This document shows positions 1-8,401 of a stretch of 64,000 bases of DNA, piece after piece (positions within the stretch are counted from its first letter, which is position 1; each line of letters begins with the position of its first letter). The notes below the pieces were generated by a model. It was not told where the DNA came from. It ran no database searches and was given only the letters and a program-made list of their open reading frames with translations. The position numbers and the translations under genes were made by a program. This DNA comes from Endozoicomonas sp965261315 (lineage in GTDB: Bacteria; Pseudomonadota; Gammaproteobacteria; Pseudomonadales; Endozoicomonadaceae), in contig CBDHDM010000028.1 in assembly GCA_965261315.1 (NCBI GenBank), positions 1-64,000 on the forward strand, given 5' to 3'.

Positions 1-2
1 TT

Positions 3-794
3 CTTGGGCATGGCATGGCCATGCAAGCAATACGCAGTGAGGACAGCACCGCAAGAGCAGGTCTTACCCTCAGCTATACCCCCATGCATACAAAAGGTAG
101 CCGGGCCATTGATCTGGATGCTGCGAAGACGGCCAATGCTTTTATGAATGGCATTGCATTTGACCCGATCTTCAAGGGGCAATATCCAGAGGTTTTATGG
201 AAACGTTTTCGGTGGTTTCGCCCACCGGTAGCGTCTGGAGATTTTGACATTATTCAGACACCAACAGATTTCACCGGTCTTAATTATTACAGTCGTGAGT
301 TTGTAAAAGGTAACCCGTTTGTTCCGGGGCTGAGAGGCACTTTTGTTACCAGAAAGTCTGAGCCGGATCCCTATCGGTACACGGCTATGGATTGGGAAAT
401 CTATCCTGAGGGATTTGATGAGCTGTTGACATTGATGCGTGAGGAATACGGTAATCCTCCTGTGTACATTACCGAAAATGGGGCGGCTTATTTTGACAAG
501 ATCAATAACGGCATCGTAGATGATCAGCCTCGCATCAGCTATTTGAAGTCCCATATTAATGAAGTGCTGAAAGCCCGACAGAAAGGAACGGATATTCTTG
601 GTTATTTTGCCTGGTCATTACTGGATAACTTTGAATGGGCTAAAGGTTTCAGTACCCGCTTTGGTCTGGTTCATGTTGATTATGAAACGGGTAAGAGAAC
701 CATTAAAAACTCTGGCTATTGGCTGCAGAAACAGATCAGGCAGCGGGGGGCTCTTGAATTACCAGCGGATCATATGGCTTTAGAAAATACCTGA
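3..794 (+). CDS. GH1 family beta-glucosidase, C-terminal part (5' end outside window)
   Basis: Retaining glycosidase of family GH1, which hydrolyses terminal beta-glucosyl residues, probably in the cytoplasm. The reading frame is open from base 3, so the gene starts upstream of the window; about 264 of the usual roughly 450 residues are present. The nucleophile motif YITENG is followed by the family signature SLLDNFEW and the closing segment GFSTRFGLVHVDY. The first in-frame ATG at 15 lies inside the conserved barrel and is not the real start. A convergent GH5-like glycosidase follows on the other strand, so this end of the window may belong to a glycan-use locus. Family assignment is firm; the substrate is not known. 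Confidence 0.93.
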   Translation, partial: LGHGMAMQAIRSEDSTARAGLTLSYTPMHTKGSRAIDLDAAKTANAFMNGIAFDPIFKGQYPEVLWKRFRWFRPPVASGDFDIIQTPTDFTGLNYYSREFVKGNPFVPGLRGTFVTRKSEPDPYRYTAMDWEIYPEGFDELLTLMREEYGNPPVYITENGAAYFDKINNGIVDDQPRISYLKSHINEVLKARQKGTDILGYFAWSLLDNFEWAKGFSTRFGLVHVDYETGKRTIKNSGYWLQKQIRQRGALELPADHMALENT

Positions 795-835
795 TTTCAG
801 GCTTGGTGTTAAGTCAGCAGAGCCTGAGTAAGGCC

Positions 836-1969
836 CTAAGCGGACTCAGTCAGCTTTTCACTGGTCAATGACCGGATAAGCTCAACCTCCTTCTCATCAT
901 AAGCACTGCCATCCGGCTTCAGCAGGTCATGAAACCATAAGTCTTTTTCTTTGCCTGATACCCGGATGTCACTCCAGGGCAGGTGTGTCTGGGTACGGCC
1001 ATTGACCAGTCCCCACTGATAACAGGCGACCTTTAAGGATTTGAAGATTGGGAGTTGCTCTTCGAGCCGGCTTCCAACGTGGCGGGCCAGCCATTCAGTA
1101 CAGAACAGTGGGCGTTGATATCTCTCATCCAGGTAATGAATGATTTCCCGCATTCTTTCGGCCGAAACGTAAGCATGAAAGCTGATAATGTCGGAGAGTT
1201 CCAGGGCCAGTCGGTCAAATCGACGGTGATAAAAAGGCGCTTTTTGCCCCGTTAGAAGGTAATCCAGACTGATATTGCCAAGCAGAGGTAGCTTGAAATT
1301 AACCGTGGTGCCCACTTCATAGGCACCAACCGTCAGTGGCTGGGTTGGCGATTCTTCCCGAGCCCAGACAAAGGCCTGTTCTAATAAGTCCGTTGCATGG
1401 GAAGTCAGCTTGAGGTCAATCAGCTTCCAGTTAAATCGTCCAAATACCGCGGAATTAGCGGGTTCATTGTAGAGATCCCACAGCAGAACCCGGTCATCAT
1501 TCCGGAAAGTTGAAATTATATCTCGAATATAAGCTTCAACCTCAGCCCATTGGCGTTTGTTTTTAACCACCTTGCGCCCGGGACTGGCGGCTGCCTTATG
1601 GACCCCTGGAATGGGTGGTTTTTGAGGGCCAAGGTAAGGTTCATCGCCGGAGAAACCGCAGTCATCCATCAGGCAAAGCATGACGTATATTCCATGCTTT
1701 TGTGCAATGGACAGGAATTGATCGATACGTTGAATTAATCCATCCCGATCATGCTTCCAGACAATAAATGGAAGGTTGGTTCTGAGCGTGTTGTAGCCGA
1801 TGGATGTTGACCAGCCAAGTTCCTGGTCAATGATGGCAGGGTCAAAAGAGGTGCCCTGCCAGAGTTCGGTCCAGTTAACTGCGGTTCTTGGCAGGTAGTT
1901 GAATCCCCGCAGCCAGGGGAGGGAAGAACACCACTGCTGTGCCTTCTCAGCAGACCACTTGCCGGACAT
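836..1969 (-). CDS. GH5-like (beta/alpha)8 glycoside hydrolase, often labelled 1,4-beta-xylanase
   Basis: A 377-residue clan-A glycosidase. WDLYNEP carries the acid/base glutamate and CTEWLAR the likely nucleophile glutamate near the C-terminus. The N-terminal WLRGFNYLPR segment is typical of the first barrel strand in such proteins. I place the start at the ATG at 1969 because GGAGGGA stands just upstream; the frame stays open to 2131, but that extension overlaps the tail of the preceding remnant gene. No signal peptide is visible, so a cytoplasmic enzyme acting on imported oligosaccharides is likely. The substrate (xylo-, manno- or gluco-oligosaccharide) cannot be decided from sequence alone. 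Confidence 0.82.
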   Translation of the reverse strand: MSGKWSAEKAQQWCSSLPWLRGFNYLPRTAVNWTELWQGTSFDPAIIDQELGWSTSIGYNTLRTNLPFIVWKHDRDGLIQRIDQFLSIAQKHGIYVMLCLMDDCGFSGDEPYLGPQKPPIPGVHKAAASPGRKVVKNKRQWAEVEAYIRDIISTFRNDDRVLLWDLYNEPANSAVFGRFNWKLIDLKLTSHATDLLEQAFVWAREESPTQPLTVGAYEVGTTVNFKLPLLGNISLDYLLTGQKAPFYHRRFDRLALELSDIISFHAYVSAERMREIIHYLDERYQRPLFCTEWLARHVGSRLEEQLPIFKSLKVACYQWGLVNGRTQTHLPWSDIRVSGKEKDLWFHDLLKPDGSAYDEKEVELIRSLTSEKLTESA

Positions 1970-1985
1970 CGCATATCTCCCTCCG

Positions 1986-2328
1986 TTATTGGTTTTCCAG
2001 GCTCTCGAGAGCCGAAAGAATATCCTTTTTTCGGATTTGGGCGAATACTGTCCTTCCCTGTTGCTCTGTCGTATCGATTTGTTGCAGTGCCGCTTCAAAT
2101 AAAGACTTTGCCTTGCTGAGATCACGCTCACCGTTCAGGCTCATGACATATCCGTAGCCATGGGAAGGAGCTCAATCGCTTTTTCCAGGTTCTTTTTGCC
2201 CTCTTTCAAATAGCCCAGTGATTTAAGGCTGTTAAGTGCACTGGCAATTTCAAGGTTGCTATTGGCTTTAACAATTAATAGTTCTACGTCGTCTGGTGTC
2301 TCTGTCAGTGCTTGAGTTGCTTCACTTA
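1986..2328 (-). pseudogene. 3' remnant of an unrecognised helical-repeat (TPR-like) protein
   Basis: Reading the minus strand from the ISAzo13 edge gives a helical segment containing SEATQALTETPDDVELL and KKNLEKAIELLP. After a shift of one base it continues as GYVMSLNGERDLSKAKSLF and ends LESLENQ at 1986. The alternating helices and the KAIELLP ending resemble tetratricopeptide repeats. The 5' part is cut off at the IS and a single-base deletion near 2160 breaks the frame, so it is a pseudogene. It ends only about 16 bases before the start of the GH5-like gene, so the two may once have been co-transcribed. The family is inferred from pattern only. Confidence 0.5.
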
Positions 2329-2356
2329 GGAATTGTCCCGAAATAAAACCGACATT

Positions 2357-3313
2357 TCATTTTTCGTCTGGTACGGCAGTGTAATTCCATTTTGGCAGAA
2401 ACGTGTCAAATTTAATGCTCATCTTTTCTTTAAAATCGGCGGCATATTTACGGCCTTTTTCAAAGACCTTATCGATTATTTTCACGACTACTTTCAGCCC
2501 CGTCGTCGTTTCAGTTTTCTCAATATAGTGCTTCGCAGTCTCAATACTTTCCAGAGGTACACCACTACAGGCTCTTGTCACATGAGGGAATACCCGGTGC
2601 TCAATTGGATTGAACTTTGAGCAATAAGGGGGATAGTGTGCAATACGAATCTTTAACCCCAACCGGTTGGAGAGTGCTTCCAAATCTTCTTTAAACAGGT
2701 AGGACGATGAACTATTACTACCGCCACCATCACACACAACCAATACCTCATCTTCACCTGCATAGTCTTGCTGTCCATGATCAAGCCACCAGAGAGCCAG
2801 ACACTCGCATGAAAATTCAGATGTATCTTTACTGGTATTTAAATGAACCAGTGCCTTGTTTTTACCTAAGTCGTATATCCCATGAGGTATAACCTTGCCA
2901 TTACCCTGGCTGGGAAAATCGTGATCGTTGACAATCGTTGGCTCAATAGCATCCGTTACTCCTGCGCGATAGAAATTGCCCAACATCTCCTTCTTTTTGG
3001 TGTCCATGCTAAGTACTGGTTTGCCTGCATCCAAATACTCCTGTATCAATCTGTTTATATTCTTAAATTGAGCGTCGCGATCTTTGTTATGGCCCATCGT
3101 CTTCTTTTTTTGAAGCTGACGACGGCGAAATCCTTGTTCATAAAGCACCTTGGAAACTACATTCTTACTTGCTGGAGTGTCTGTCTTCTCAAGTTCCCGG
3201 GAAATATTTCGACGGGAGAGATTTGTCCATCGGACTTCCTGTCGCATTGGATCACCTGCGGTATGGTCGTGTAGAATGCGGAGCACGTTATCAACCAAAT
3301 TTGGACATACCAC
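2357..3313 (-). CDS. ISAzo13-family transposase, catalytic part
   Basis: A 318-residue frame carrying the DDE catalytic core of ISAzo13 transposases: SMDTKKKE (first Asp), VNDHDFPSQ, HGIYDLGKNKA, VCDGGGSN (second Asp) and SKFNPIEHR (Glu). The region before the first Met is needed for the helix-turn-helix domain, which lies in the overlapping frame upstream (3316-3585). A six-G run at 3330-3335 joins the frames by a -1 shift, giving RKRGGRRRLTVVCPN, which restores the expected family sequence. The protein would cut and rejoin the element's ends. Confidence 0.82.
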   Translation of the reverse strand: MVCPNLVDNVLRILHDHTAGDPMRQEVRWTNLSRRNISRELEKTDTPASKNVVSKVLYEQGFRRRQLQKKKTMGHNKDRDAQFKNINRLIQEYLDAGKPVLSMDTKKKEMLGNFYRAGVTDAIEPTIVNDHDFPSQGNGKVIPHGIYDLGKNKALVHLNTSKDTSEFSCECLALWWLDHGQQDYAGEDEVLVVCDGGGSNSSSSYLFKEDLEALSNRLGLKIRIAHYPPYCSKFNPIEHRVFPHVTRACSGVPLESIETAKHYIEKTETTTGLKVVVKIIDKVFEKGRKYAADFKEKMSIKFDTFLPKWNYTAVPDEK

Positions 3314-3315
3314 CG

Positions 3316-3585
3316 TTAGTCTTCTTCTTCCCCCCTCTTACGAATCCGATTCGTAGTGAGCTGTTCTTCAGAATTAAGTTCAGTTATTCCATGAACGACA
3401 GTCTCCCGATGGCAGCCCAATAATTGAGATATGTACTGGATACCTCCATGACCCAACTTCACTGCTTCAATAGCAGCGTACCTTCTCCGATCTCGCTCAT
3501 TGAGTGAACAGAAAAAATCCATCATCTGAGCTTCAACTACTTCTGAATAATTACCCATAACCGCTCGCACAGGAAAGAATCTCAA
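3316..3585 (-). CDS. ISAzo13-family transposase, N-terminal DNA-binding part
   Basis: An 89-residue frame with FCSLNERDRRRYAAIEA and the helix-turn-helix-like YISQLLGCHRETVVHGI, which match the N-terminus of ISAzo13 transposases. It stops three bases before the first Met codon of the catalytic frame. The frame change occurs at a GGGGGG run, identical in the second copy at 40361-40630. It may be a programmed -1 frameshift or an old inactivating mutation shared by both copies. Confidence 0.7.
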   Translation of the reverse strand: MRFFPVRAVMGNYSEVVEAQMMDFFCSLNERDRRRYAAIEAVKLGHGGIQYISQLLGCHRETVVHGITELNSEEQLTTNRIRKRGEEED

Positions 3586-3632
3586 GGAAGATATTTATGG
3601 CTCTTTACTATAGGCGAAATGTAGGAATTATT

Positions 3633-4775
3633 TCAGGACAATTCCTTAGCACGATTTCTTGCAGCTCGACTAGCAGCTTGACCAGCAGCTTGACCAGCAG
3701 CTCGACCAGCTTGCCTTGCCTTGTCTTCATCACCTGATAAAGACATTTCAGCCCGGTAAGCCCTCTTTCTAGCCAGCATGTAAGCCCTACTGTAAGCCCT
3801 TTTGTAAGCCCTTTTGTAAGCCTCTGCGGGCGTGATGGTCAGGGATTCACCAGAGAGCGGCGCGGAAGATTCTTTAGCACGATTTCTTGCAGCTTGACCA
3901 GCAGCTTGACCAGCAGCTTGACCAGCAGCTTGACCAGCAGCTTGACCAGCTTGCCTTGCCTTGTCTTCATCACCTGATAAAGACATTTCAGCCCGGTAAG
4001 CCCTCATGTAAGCCCTACTGTAAGCCCTACTGTAAGCACCACTGTAAGCACTACTGTAAGCCCTTTTGTAAGCCTCTGCGAGCGTGATGGTCAGGGATTC
4101 ACCAGTGACAATTGATTCAGGTGTTTCAATCTCAGCAGTTACATTTGTAACTTGCTGCTGAATGCCTGTATTTAACGGACTAACTATAGCAACTGGGTGC
4201 GATGATGGCTGAGAAAATTTAACAGATGTTTCTCCGCAGGATGCCCCTTGAAAGGGTGAATGTGTAATGGTATGCGCATTCAGTTCCGTATATCTTAACT
4301 CACCTGATGCTGTCGGCGATTCAGGCTTAGAGAAAGTACCAATACCGTCTTGATTAGGAATTGGGATAGGTTGATGAAGGTCGTTATCAACAAGTAACGA
4401 GCTTTGCGGGGTCGATTGCCCTAAACCTAAAATAGACTGAATCGAAAAAGATTCATTACCCGGAATATATGTGGGGGTTTGCTGATCGCGAAATAGAGGT
4501 TCCTTCTTGACTGTCAAGTCCAATGGTTGGTCTTCTTCAGGATTCCTATAAATAATTTCTATTAATCTTTTTTCAAACGAAGGATTATTGAATGGATTAT
4601 TAAATGGATTATGAAAAGGCACCGTTGCTTGCTGAAGGTGGTTTTTACCAGCTGCGTTTACAACGTCACGGAAGAAGGCTTGACCTGATGAACCAGATTC
4701 AAATAAAGGCGTATCTTTAAAATAAGAAAAGCTATCAGCAGAAGATACATTATATTGAGCAGGAGAAGTAGGCAT
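3633..4775 (-). CDS. Low-complexity repeat protein, candidate secreted effector, 3' end altered by IS
   Basis: 380 residues with no recognised enzyme domain. Residues 1-220 are polar and disordered-looking. The C-terminal 160 residues hold two copies of a module of about 70 residues: GESLTIT.AEAYKRAY, then tetrapeptide repeats of the AYSR type, then SLSGDEDKARQAG and tandem GQAA units. The ATG start gives MPTSPAQYNVSS. The last residues ELS and the stop come from the ISAzo13 end, so the original C-terminus is changed. The segment DQPLDLTVKKEP contains PLDLT, the form of the eukaryotic CtBP-binding motif PxDLS/T, overlapping VKKE, a sumoylation consensus. A host-directed role is inference; it could also be a cell-surface or structural protein. 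Confidence 0.6.
   Translation of the reverse strand: MPTSPAQYNVSSADSFSYFKDTPLFESGSSGQAFFRDVVNAAGKNHLQQATVPFHNPFNNPFNNPSFEKRLIEIIYRNPEEDQPLDLTVKKEPLFRDQQTPTYIPGNESFSIQSILGLGQSTPQSSLLVDNDLHQPIPIPNQDGIGTFSKPESPTASGELRYTELNAHTITHSPFQGASCGETSVKFSQPSSHPVAIVSPLNTGIQQQVTNVTAEIETPESIVTGESLTITLAEAYKRAYSSAYSGAYSRAYSRAYMRAYRAEMSLSGDEDKARQAGQAAGQAAGQAAGQAAGQAARNRAKESSAPLSGESLTITPAEAYKRAYKRAYSRAYMLARKRAYRAEMSLSGDEDKARQAGRAAGQAAGQAASRAARNRAKELS
3657..3716. repeat. 12-bp tandem repeat encoding GQAA-type units, second module
   Basis: About four degenerate copies of the 12-mer CAGCTTGACCAG, with CTCGAC variants, encode AGRAAGQAAGQAAS on the minus strand. The same 12-mer is more regular and more numerous at 3887-3951, suggesting slippage-driven length change in the same gene. 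Confidence 0.75.
3887..3951. repeat. 12-bp tandem repeat encoding GQAA units, first module
   Basis: Five near-perfect copies of the 12-mer CAGCTTGACCAG encode successive GQAA tetrapeptides on the minus strand. A further run of 12-bp-period repeats (AGCCCTACTGTA) encoding AYSR-type units lies at about 4003-4071. Each unit is a multiple of three, so copy-number change would keep the frame. Confidence 0.8.
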
Positions 4776-4892
4776 TGAATTATTGAATTATTGAATTATT
4801 GAATTACAGCTTACAGACCTCGCCTTCTTATAAAAGTTCCTCCTTTTCACAACTCATTCACTATTTATGTCAATCAAGCATAAGGATTTGCT

Positions 4893-5081
4893 ATAGCTAT
4901 TACTAATAGCGATGTAAAACTCTTCGAAAGCCAACGCCTCACGGATGAGGAAGACGGTGGCGGTCGGGTTACTGGTAATGAGGTAATTGATGGCAACATC
5001 AATAATCTCTTTCAGGACATTTCCCGGATTGACCGAACGATTGGTGATGTGGCTCTGCGAAAGGCCAGCAATTCCCGATAG
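4893..5081 (+). pseudogene. N-terminal remnant of a phage structural-type gene
   Basis: An open frame of 62 codons begins with ATA where ATG is expected (ATA GCT ATT ACT) and runs through KLFESQRLTDEEDGGG, GNEVIDGNINNLF and ISRIDRTIGDVALRK before a stop. This resembles the conserved N-terminus of a large phage or Mu-like tail/baseplate-region protein, from memory of the family. Only the first 60 or so residues remain and the start codon appears lost, so it is a dead fragment of a former prophage. Confidence 0.45.
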
Positions 5082-5105
5082 CTATACGCCTTAAGTCGTA
5101 TAGCT
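5080..5105. terminator. Hairpin after the phage remnant
   Basis: AGCTATACG at 5080-5088 pairs perfectly with CGTATAGCT at 5097-5105 around an 8-base loop. It is followed by TTTATATT, a weak T-tract. It could terminate transcription from either side or simply be a palindrome left at a deletion joint. Confidence 0.4.
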
Positions 5106-5127
5106 TTATATTAACCAAGCATACTAT

Positions 5128-5690
5128 TTATGGATGAACCAACCCGCTCCGTATTAAGACAGAGTTCCAGATTACTTTGTAGACACACTGAACACTGAAA
5201 ACATAAGAATACTTAGAGTCTATGTTGTATCCAGCATAAGCGTTTTCAGGCGGATATCCTCTCATGACTTTTGTCACGTTTTCTATGGTGATTTTAATAT
5301 CAGTAACCCAAGTGTTGGTGTATTTCTTTCCTTTGGGGCTGATTTCCACGTACTCAAGATAGTTGACCAATACCTCTTTATGAGATTTATTGATGGGGAC
5401 ACCATTGACGAACCGGAACCAGTGTCGATTGCCGTCTTCGTCGGTATACCCATGACGAACTACTTTATCCACTATGTCCAGCTCATCCACTGCGTCATAA
5501 AGCTGTCGAGGGGAAATTGTTCTCGTATATCTATCACATTCTTTGCGAGCTCAAAAAATAGACAGTTAATGAGTTCAAGAGCAGACATGAGCTGGAGAAG
5601 GCGACCTGGAGCCTTTATGCTAGGAACAGAGTGTTTCTGGTTACCGTGCGAGGAGGGTACTTCAGTGATGAAAAGCCCGGGAACATAGTC
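5128..5690 (-). pseudogene. Degenerate transposase remnant (IS4/ISNCY-like C-terminal region)
   Basis: The clearest frame (5128-5490, minus) carries DELDIVDKVVR, WFRFVNGVPINKSHKEVLVN, LEYVEISPKGK and WVTDIKITIENVTKVMRG. This matches the order seen in a transposase family where WVTD..(I/L)T..NV..(I/V)MRGGRARWKIENETF is expected. The sequence diverges right after MRG, so the catalytic end is lost. Upstream, between 5490 and about 5690, further pieces are readable only with frame changes (for example LLQLMSALELINCLFFELAK). It is treated as a broken, immobile IS fragment. Confidence 0.5.
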
Positions 5691-5798
5691 TGAGCCAGAG
5701 CCAGAGCCAGTGCCACGACCTAGCTTTTCCCAAGTGGAATATTTGCTTTCAGATCTAGAATAAGGGGGACTTTCTATTATCTCTTTTTTGCATTACGA

Positions 5799-5832
5799 AT
5801 ACTGCCTGATAAGAACGCTTATCAGGCAGTAT
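5799..5832 (-). terminator. Strong hairpin downstream of sodB
   Basis: A perfect 14-bp stem (ATACTGCCTGATAA with its complement) closes a 6-base loop. It lies about 100 bases past the sodB stop. On the minus strand it is followed by TTCGTAATGCAAAAAAG rather than a clean T-run, so termination is likely but not certain. Confidence 0.55.
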
Positions 5833-5850
5833 AGACCCTATTTTGGAAAT

Positions 5851-5913
5851 ATTTCCCAACTTAATGAGTTTATTTTCCAACTTATTAGGTTCATTTCCCA
5901 ACTTAATAGGGTG
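5851..5913. repeat. Three tandem 21-bp repeats after sodB
   Basis: Units start at 5851, 5872 and 5893. Each begins ATTTCCCAACTTA or ATTTTCCAACTTA and ends with GAGTTT, AGGTTC or AGGGTG. The period of 21 bp equals two DNA turns, so the units sit on one face. No gene is encoded here. Confidence 0.75.
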
Positions 5914-5928
5914 TCTGTCAGTACTTAA

Positions 5929-6510
5929 TTAACCTGCAAAGTTATTTGCAACAAACTCCCAGTTTGTCAGAGCCCAGAAGCCTTTCAGGTAGTCCGGACG
6001 TACATTGCGGTAGTCAATGTAGTAAGCGTGTTCCCACAGGTCGCAGGTCAACAGAGGCTTCTGATCACCAGTGATTGGAGTGCCGGCGTTGCTGGTGTTA
6101 ACGATCTCCAGAGAACCATCGGTGTTTTTTACCAGCCAGGTCCAGGAAGAGCCGAAGTTGTTAACGGCCATGTCAGAGAACTTGGCAACAAAGTCATCAA
6201 AAGAACCAAATGCCTTGTCGATAGCTGCAGCCAGCTCACCGGATGGTTTGCCACCGCCATTTGGGCTCAGGCAGTTCCAGTAGAACGTGTGGTTCCATAC
6301 CTGGGCAGCGTTGTTGAAGATGCCGCCTTCAGAAGTCTTAATGATTTCTTCCAGGCTTTTGTTTTCCTGCTCAGTGCCTTCAACCAGGCCGTTCAGTTTT
6401 ACAACGTAGGTGTTGTGGTGTTTGCCGTAATGGTAATCCAGAGTTTCCTTGGAGATATGTGGTTCCAGGGCATCGCGCTCATAAGGCAGTTCTGGCAGTT
6501 GAAAAGCCAT
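5929..6510 (-). CDS. sodB: Iron superoxide dismutase
   Basis: 193 residues, the normal size for Fe-SOD; converts superoxide to hydrogen peroxide and oxygen in the cytoplasm. Metal ligands are visible at H27 (DYHYGKHH), H74 (WNHTFYW), D157 and H161 (DLWEHAYYIDYRN). The NCLSPNGGGKPSG segment is typical of the iron rather than manganese form. The ATG at 6510 is chosen because GGAG lies 9 bases upstream and the product starts MAFQLPELPYERDALEPHI, as in other SodB proteins; the frame stays open for 50 more codons without support. It is transcribed alone, divergently from the membrane coiled-coil gene. Confidence 0.97.
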   Translation of the reverse strand: MAFQLPELPYERDALEPHISKETLDYHYGKHHNTYVVKLNGLVEGTEQENKSLEEIIKTSEGGIFNNAAQVWNHTFYWNCLSPNGGGKPSGELAAAIDKAFGSFDDFVAKFSDMAVNNFGSSWTWLVKNTDGSLEIVNTSNAGTPITGDQKPLLTCDLWEHAYYIDYRNVRPDYLKGFWALTNWEFVANNFAG

Positions 6511-6819
6511 TTGTCTTCTCCAGATGTGATTGGAATAGTTGTGGTTTCGTTCAGAGACCTGATTTTTTCGCAAAGCGATAGTAGCACTGTGGCTACTACG
6601 AATCCATGTGGGCTGTATCTTGAGGTGAAATACAGAAATTTCAAGTCTTAAATACCGCATTAATTACATCAGGGGTTGGGAGAATGGCTGCTTTCTTCTA
6701 CAATGGTGCCTCTTTTATTGTTCTGAACAGCCGGGAGCTGGAAATACCACTATATCTCAGCGTTATAAAGCAGAGAGCGTGACTCTGGTGGTGTTTTTGA
6801 TTGAAAGAAAGCAGTGACT

Positions 6820-7623
6820 ATGCAAGAGGATAAAAATATTCGTCAGGCAAATCCGGATGTATCCATTACCGCCGATCAAAGGCCGCCCAGGCATCGAGCC
6901 ACCGGTAATACCTCTCGAAGTGCTGCTGCGGCAACACCTGCCAAAAGAACCTGTGTCGGTTTCCTGGTACCTGGTATTCTGTTTGTACTTCTGGCAAGTG
7001 TTGCTGCTGGTGGATACTGGCAGATGACTGAGTTACAGAAAACACTGGCAGATACCCGGCAGGAGCTTCAGGAAACTCGTGACAAGCTTGGTCTGGTGAC
7101 CGGAAAGGTTTCTGAAACGGGTGAAACTATTAACCAGAGTGACTCCATCTTTCGTTCTGAACTCAAGGTGGTTAATTCTGAAATTCGCAAGCTCTGGGAT
7201 ATTTCCAACAAGAGAAACCGGGAGTGGATTAATGAGAATAAAGAGAAAATAGAGCAGGGCGCCAAGAAGCTGGATCTGGCCATCAAACACTCCGATGCTG
7301 CGAAGAAGTCAGTTGATCAGCAGGTGTCAAAGCTGACGGAACTGGATCAGATGATTAAAGCCGTGACTACCGAGCAGCTCGTGGCTAATTCGGACATGAC
7401 CGCCAATGTGGAAGCACTTAAAGCGGAAATTGATGGTTTAAAGAGCACTTTATCTGCCCAACAGTCCGTTGAGCGGCAAATTCAAACTTCCGCGCAAACG
7501 CAGGAAGAACTTAGTAAAAAGCTCAGCTCGTTTCAGAGTCAGGTTTCCCTGAGGTTACAGCAGCTGGAAAACACGATGCGGGACCTTGGAAACCCTAAAG
7601 ATAAAGGCCTGACGATTCAGTAG
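6820..7623 (+). CDS. Single-pass inner-membrane coiled-coil protein of unknown function
   Basis: About 267 residues: a polar N-terminal region of about 45 residues, one membrane segment (FLVPGILFVLLASVAAGGYW), then about 190 residues of heptad-like helix (ADTRQELQETRDKL, TNVEALKAEIDGLKSTL-like repeats). The topology would place the coiled coil in the periplasm. The ATG at 6820 is preferred over an in-frame GTG six bases earlier; upstream spacing does not settle it. It is followed after 32 bases by a lipoprotein gene, so the two probably form an envelope operon. No enzyme motif is seen. Confidence 0.72.
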   Translation: MQEDKNIRQANPDVSITADQRPPRHRATGNTSRSAAAATPAKRTCVGFLVPGILFVLLASVAAGGYWQMTELQKTLADTRQELQETRDKLGLVTGKVSETGETINQSDSIFRSELKVVNSEIRKLWDISNKRNREWINENKEKIEQGAKKLDLAIKHSDAAKKSVDQQVSKLTELDQMIKAVTTEQLVANSDMTANVEALKAEIDGLKSTLSAQQSVERQIQTSAQTQEELSKKLSSFQSQVSLRLQQLENTMRDLGNPKDKGLTIQ

Positions 7624-7655
7624 CTTCAACCTGAGACTAAGGATGGATATGGTCG

Positions 7656-8401
7656 GTGAATAATAAAAATTACGGTTTATTGATTATTCTACTGGCCAGT
7701 TTTTGGTTACAAGGGTGTAGTTGGCTGAATTTTTTCGGGGAGGTCGAAGAGCCTCCCGTAAAAATATCTTCGCTTCGTATCGAGACCCGGTGGTTTCATC
7801 CTGAGCTGCCTGCTGAGTCTCTTGGCTTACCTGAAAGCAGTAAAACACTGGTGGGTGAGTGTGAGTTTCAGCCAGAGCTTCTGAAATTACGATCAGATCA
7901 ACATCGAGGCCTGCTTTTACCGCTGATGGCTTAAGGCGTGAACTGCCTCACTGTGTTATGAAACCTTTCTATTCTCTGGGAGGCCTTCTGGGCAGTGATT
8001 CCAGCTATGAGCTGGAGCGCATTAATAACTGGCTGACTCAGCAGGCTCCTCTGGACTATCTGATCCTTCCTGATCTGGCGCTGTTAAGGTCAGATTTTGT
8101 TCTGCAGTTAAGTTATTCTCCAAACTCCCCTGTAATTACCGAACAGAGATCAGAAGGCAATTATCAACAGCTTCAGCCCTTTATGTTGAGAAAAAGTCTG
8201 GATTGGGTGTTGCTTGATAAAGATAGCCGACTGATTTCTGATGAGTTTATCAGCTATGGGCATTGTTCTGTTTCGTGGAACGGGCTGGATGAACAGAGAA
8301 GCTCTGGCAATGGGCAGCCACTTGATTTTGATCATTTAAGCCAAATAAGCAAAGTTATCAATAAAAGGATGCATGATTTATTAAAAAACATACCTCTTTA
8401 A
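7656..8401 (+). pseudogene. Frameshifted envelope lipoprotein (type VI secretion-like or unknown)
   Basis: The product starts with GTG at 7656 and a lipoprotein signal with lipobox LQGC (LLASFWLQGCSW). The first frame stops at 7934. The second frame, open from before 7958, reads FTADGLRRELPHCVMKPF and then about 147 residues to 8401. The total span is 746 bases, 3n+2, consistent with one lost base near 7900. The protein would have been about 248 residues, anchored to a membrane by an acylated cysteine. It follows the coiled-coil membrane gene closely. The family is not recognised; either a sequencing error or recent decay could explain the break. Confidence 0.6.

Larger units (their letters stand above)
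2329..3646 (-). mobile_element. ISAzo13-family insertion sequence, complete copy (1318 bp)
   Basis: The ends are imperfect inverted repeats: GGAATTGTCCCGAAATA at 2329 and its near-complement ending at 3645-3646. TA lies immediately outside each end (2327-2328 and 3647-3648), which fits target duplication of TA. Inside lie two minus-strand frames that together form one DDE transposase. A second, truncated copy of the same element is at 39890-40691. Insertion separates the TPR-like remnant from the repeat-rich gene whose last codons now read into the IS. Confidence 0.8.
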
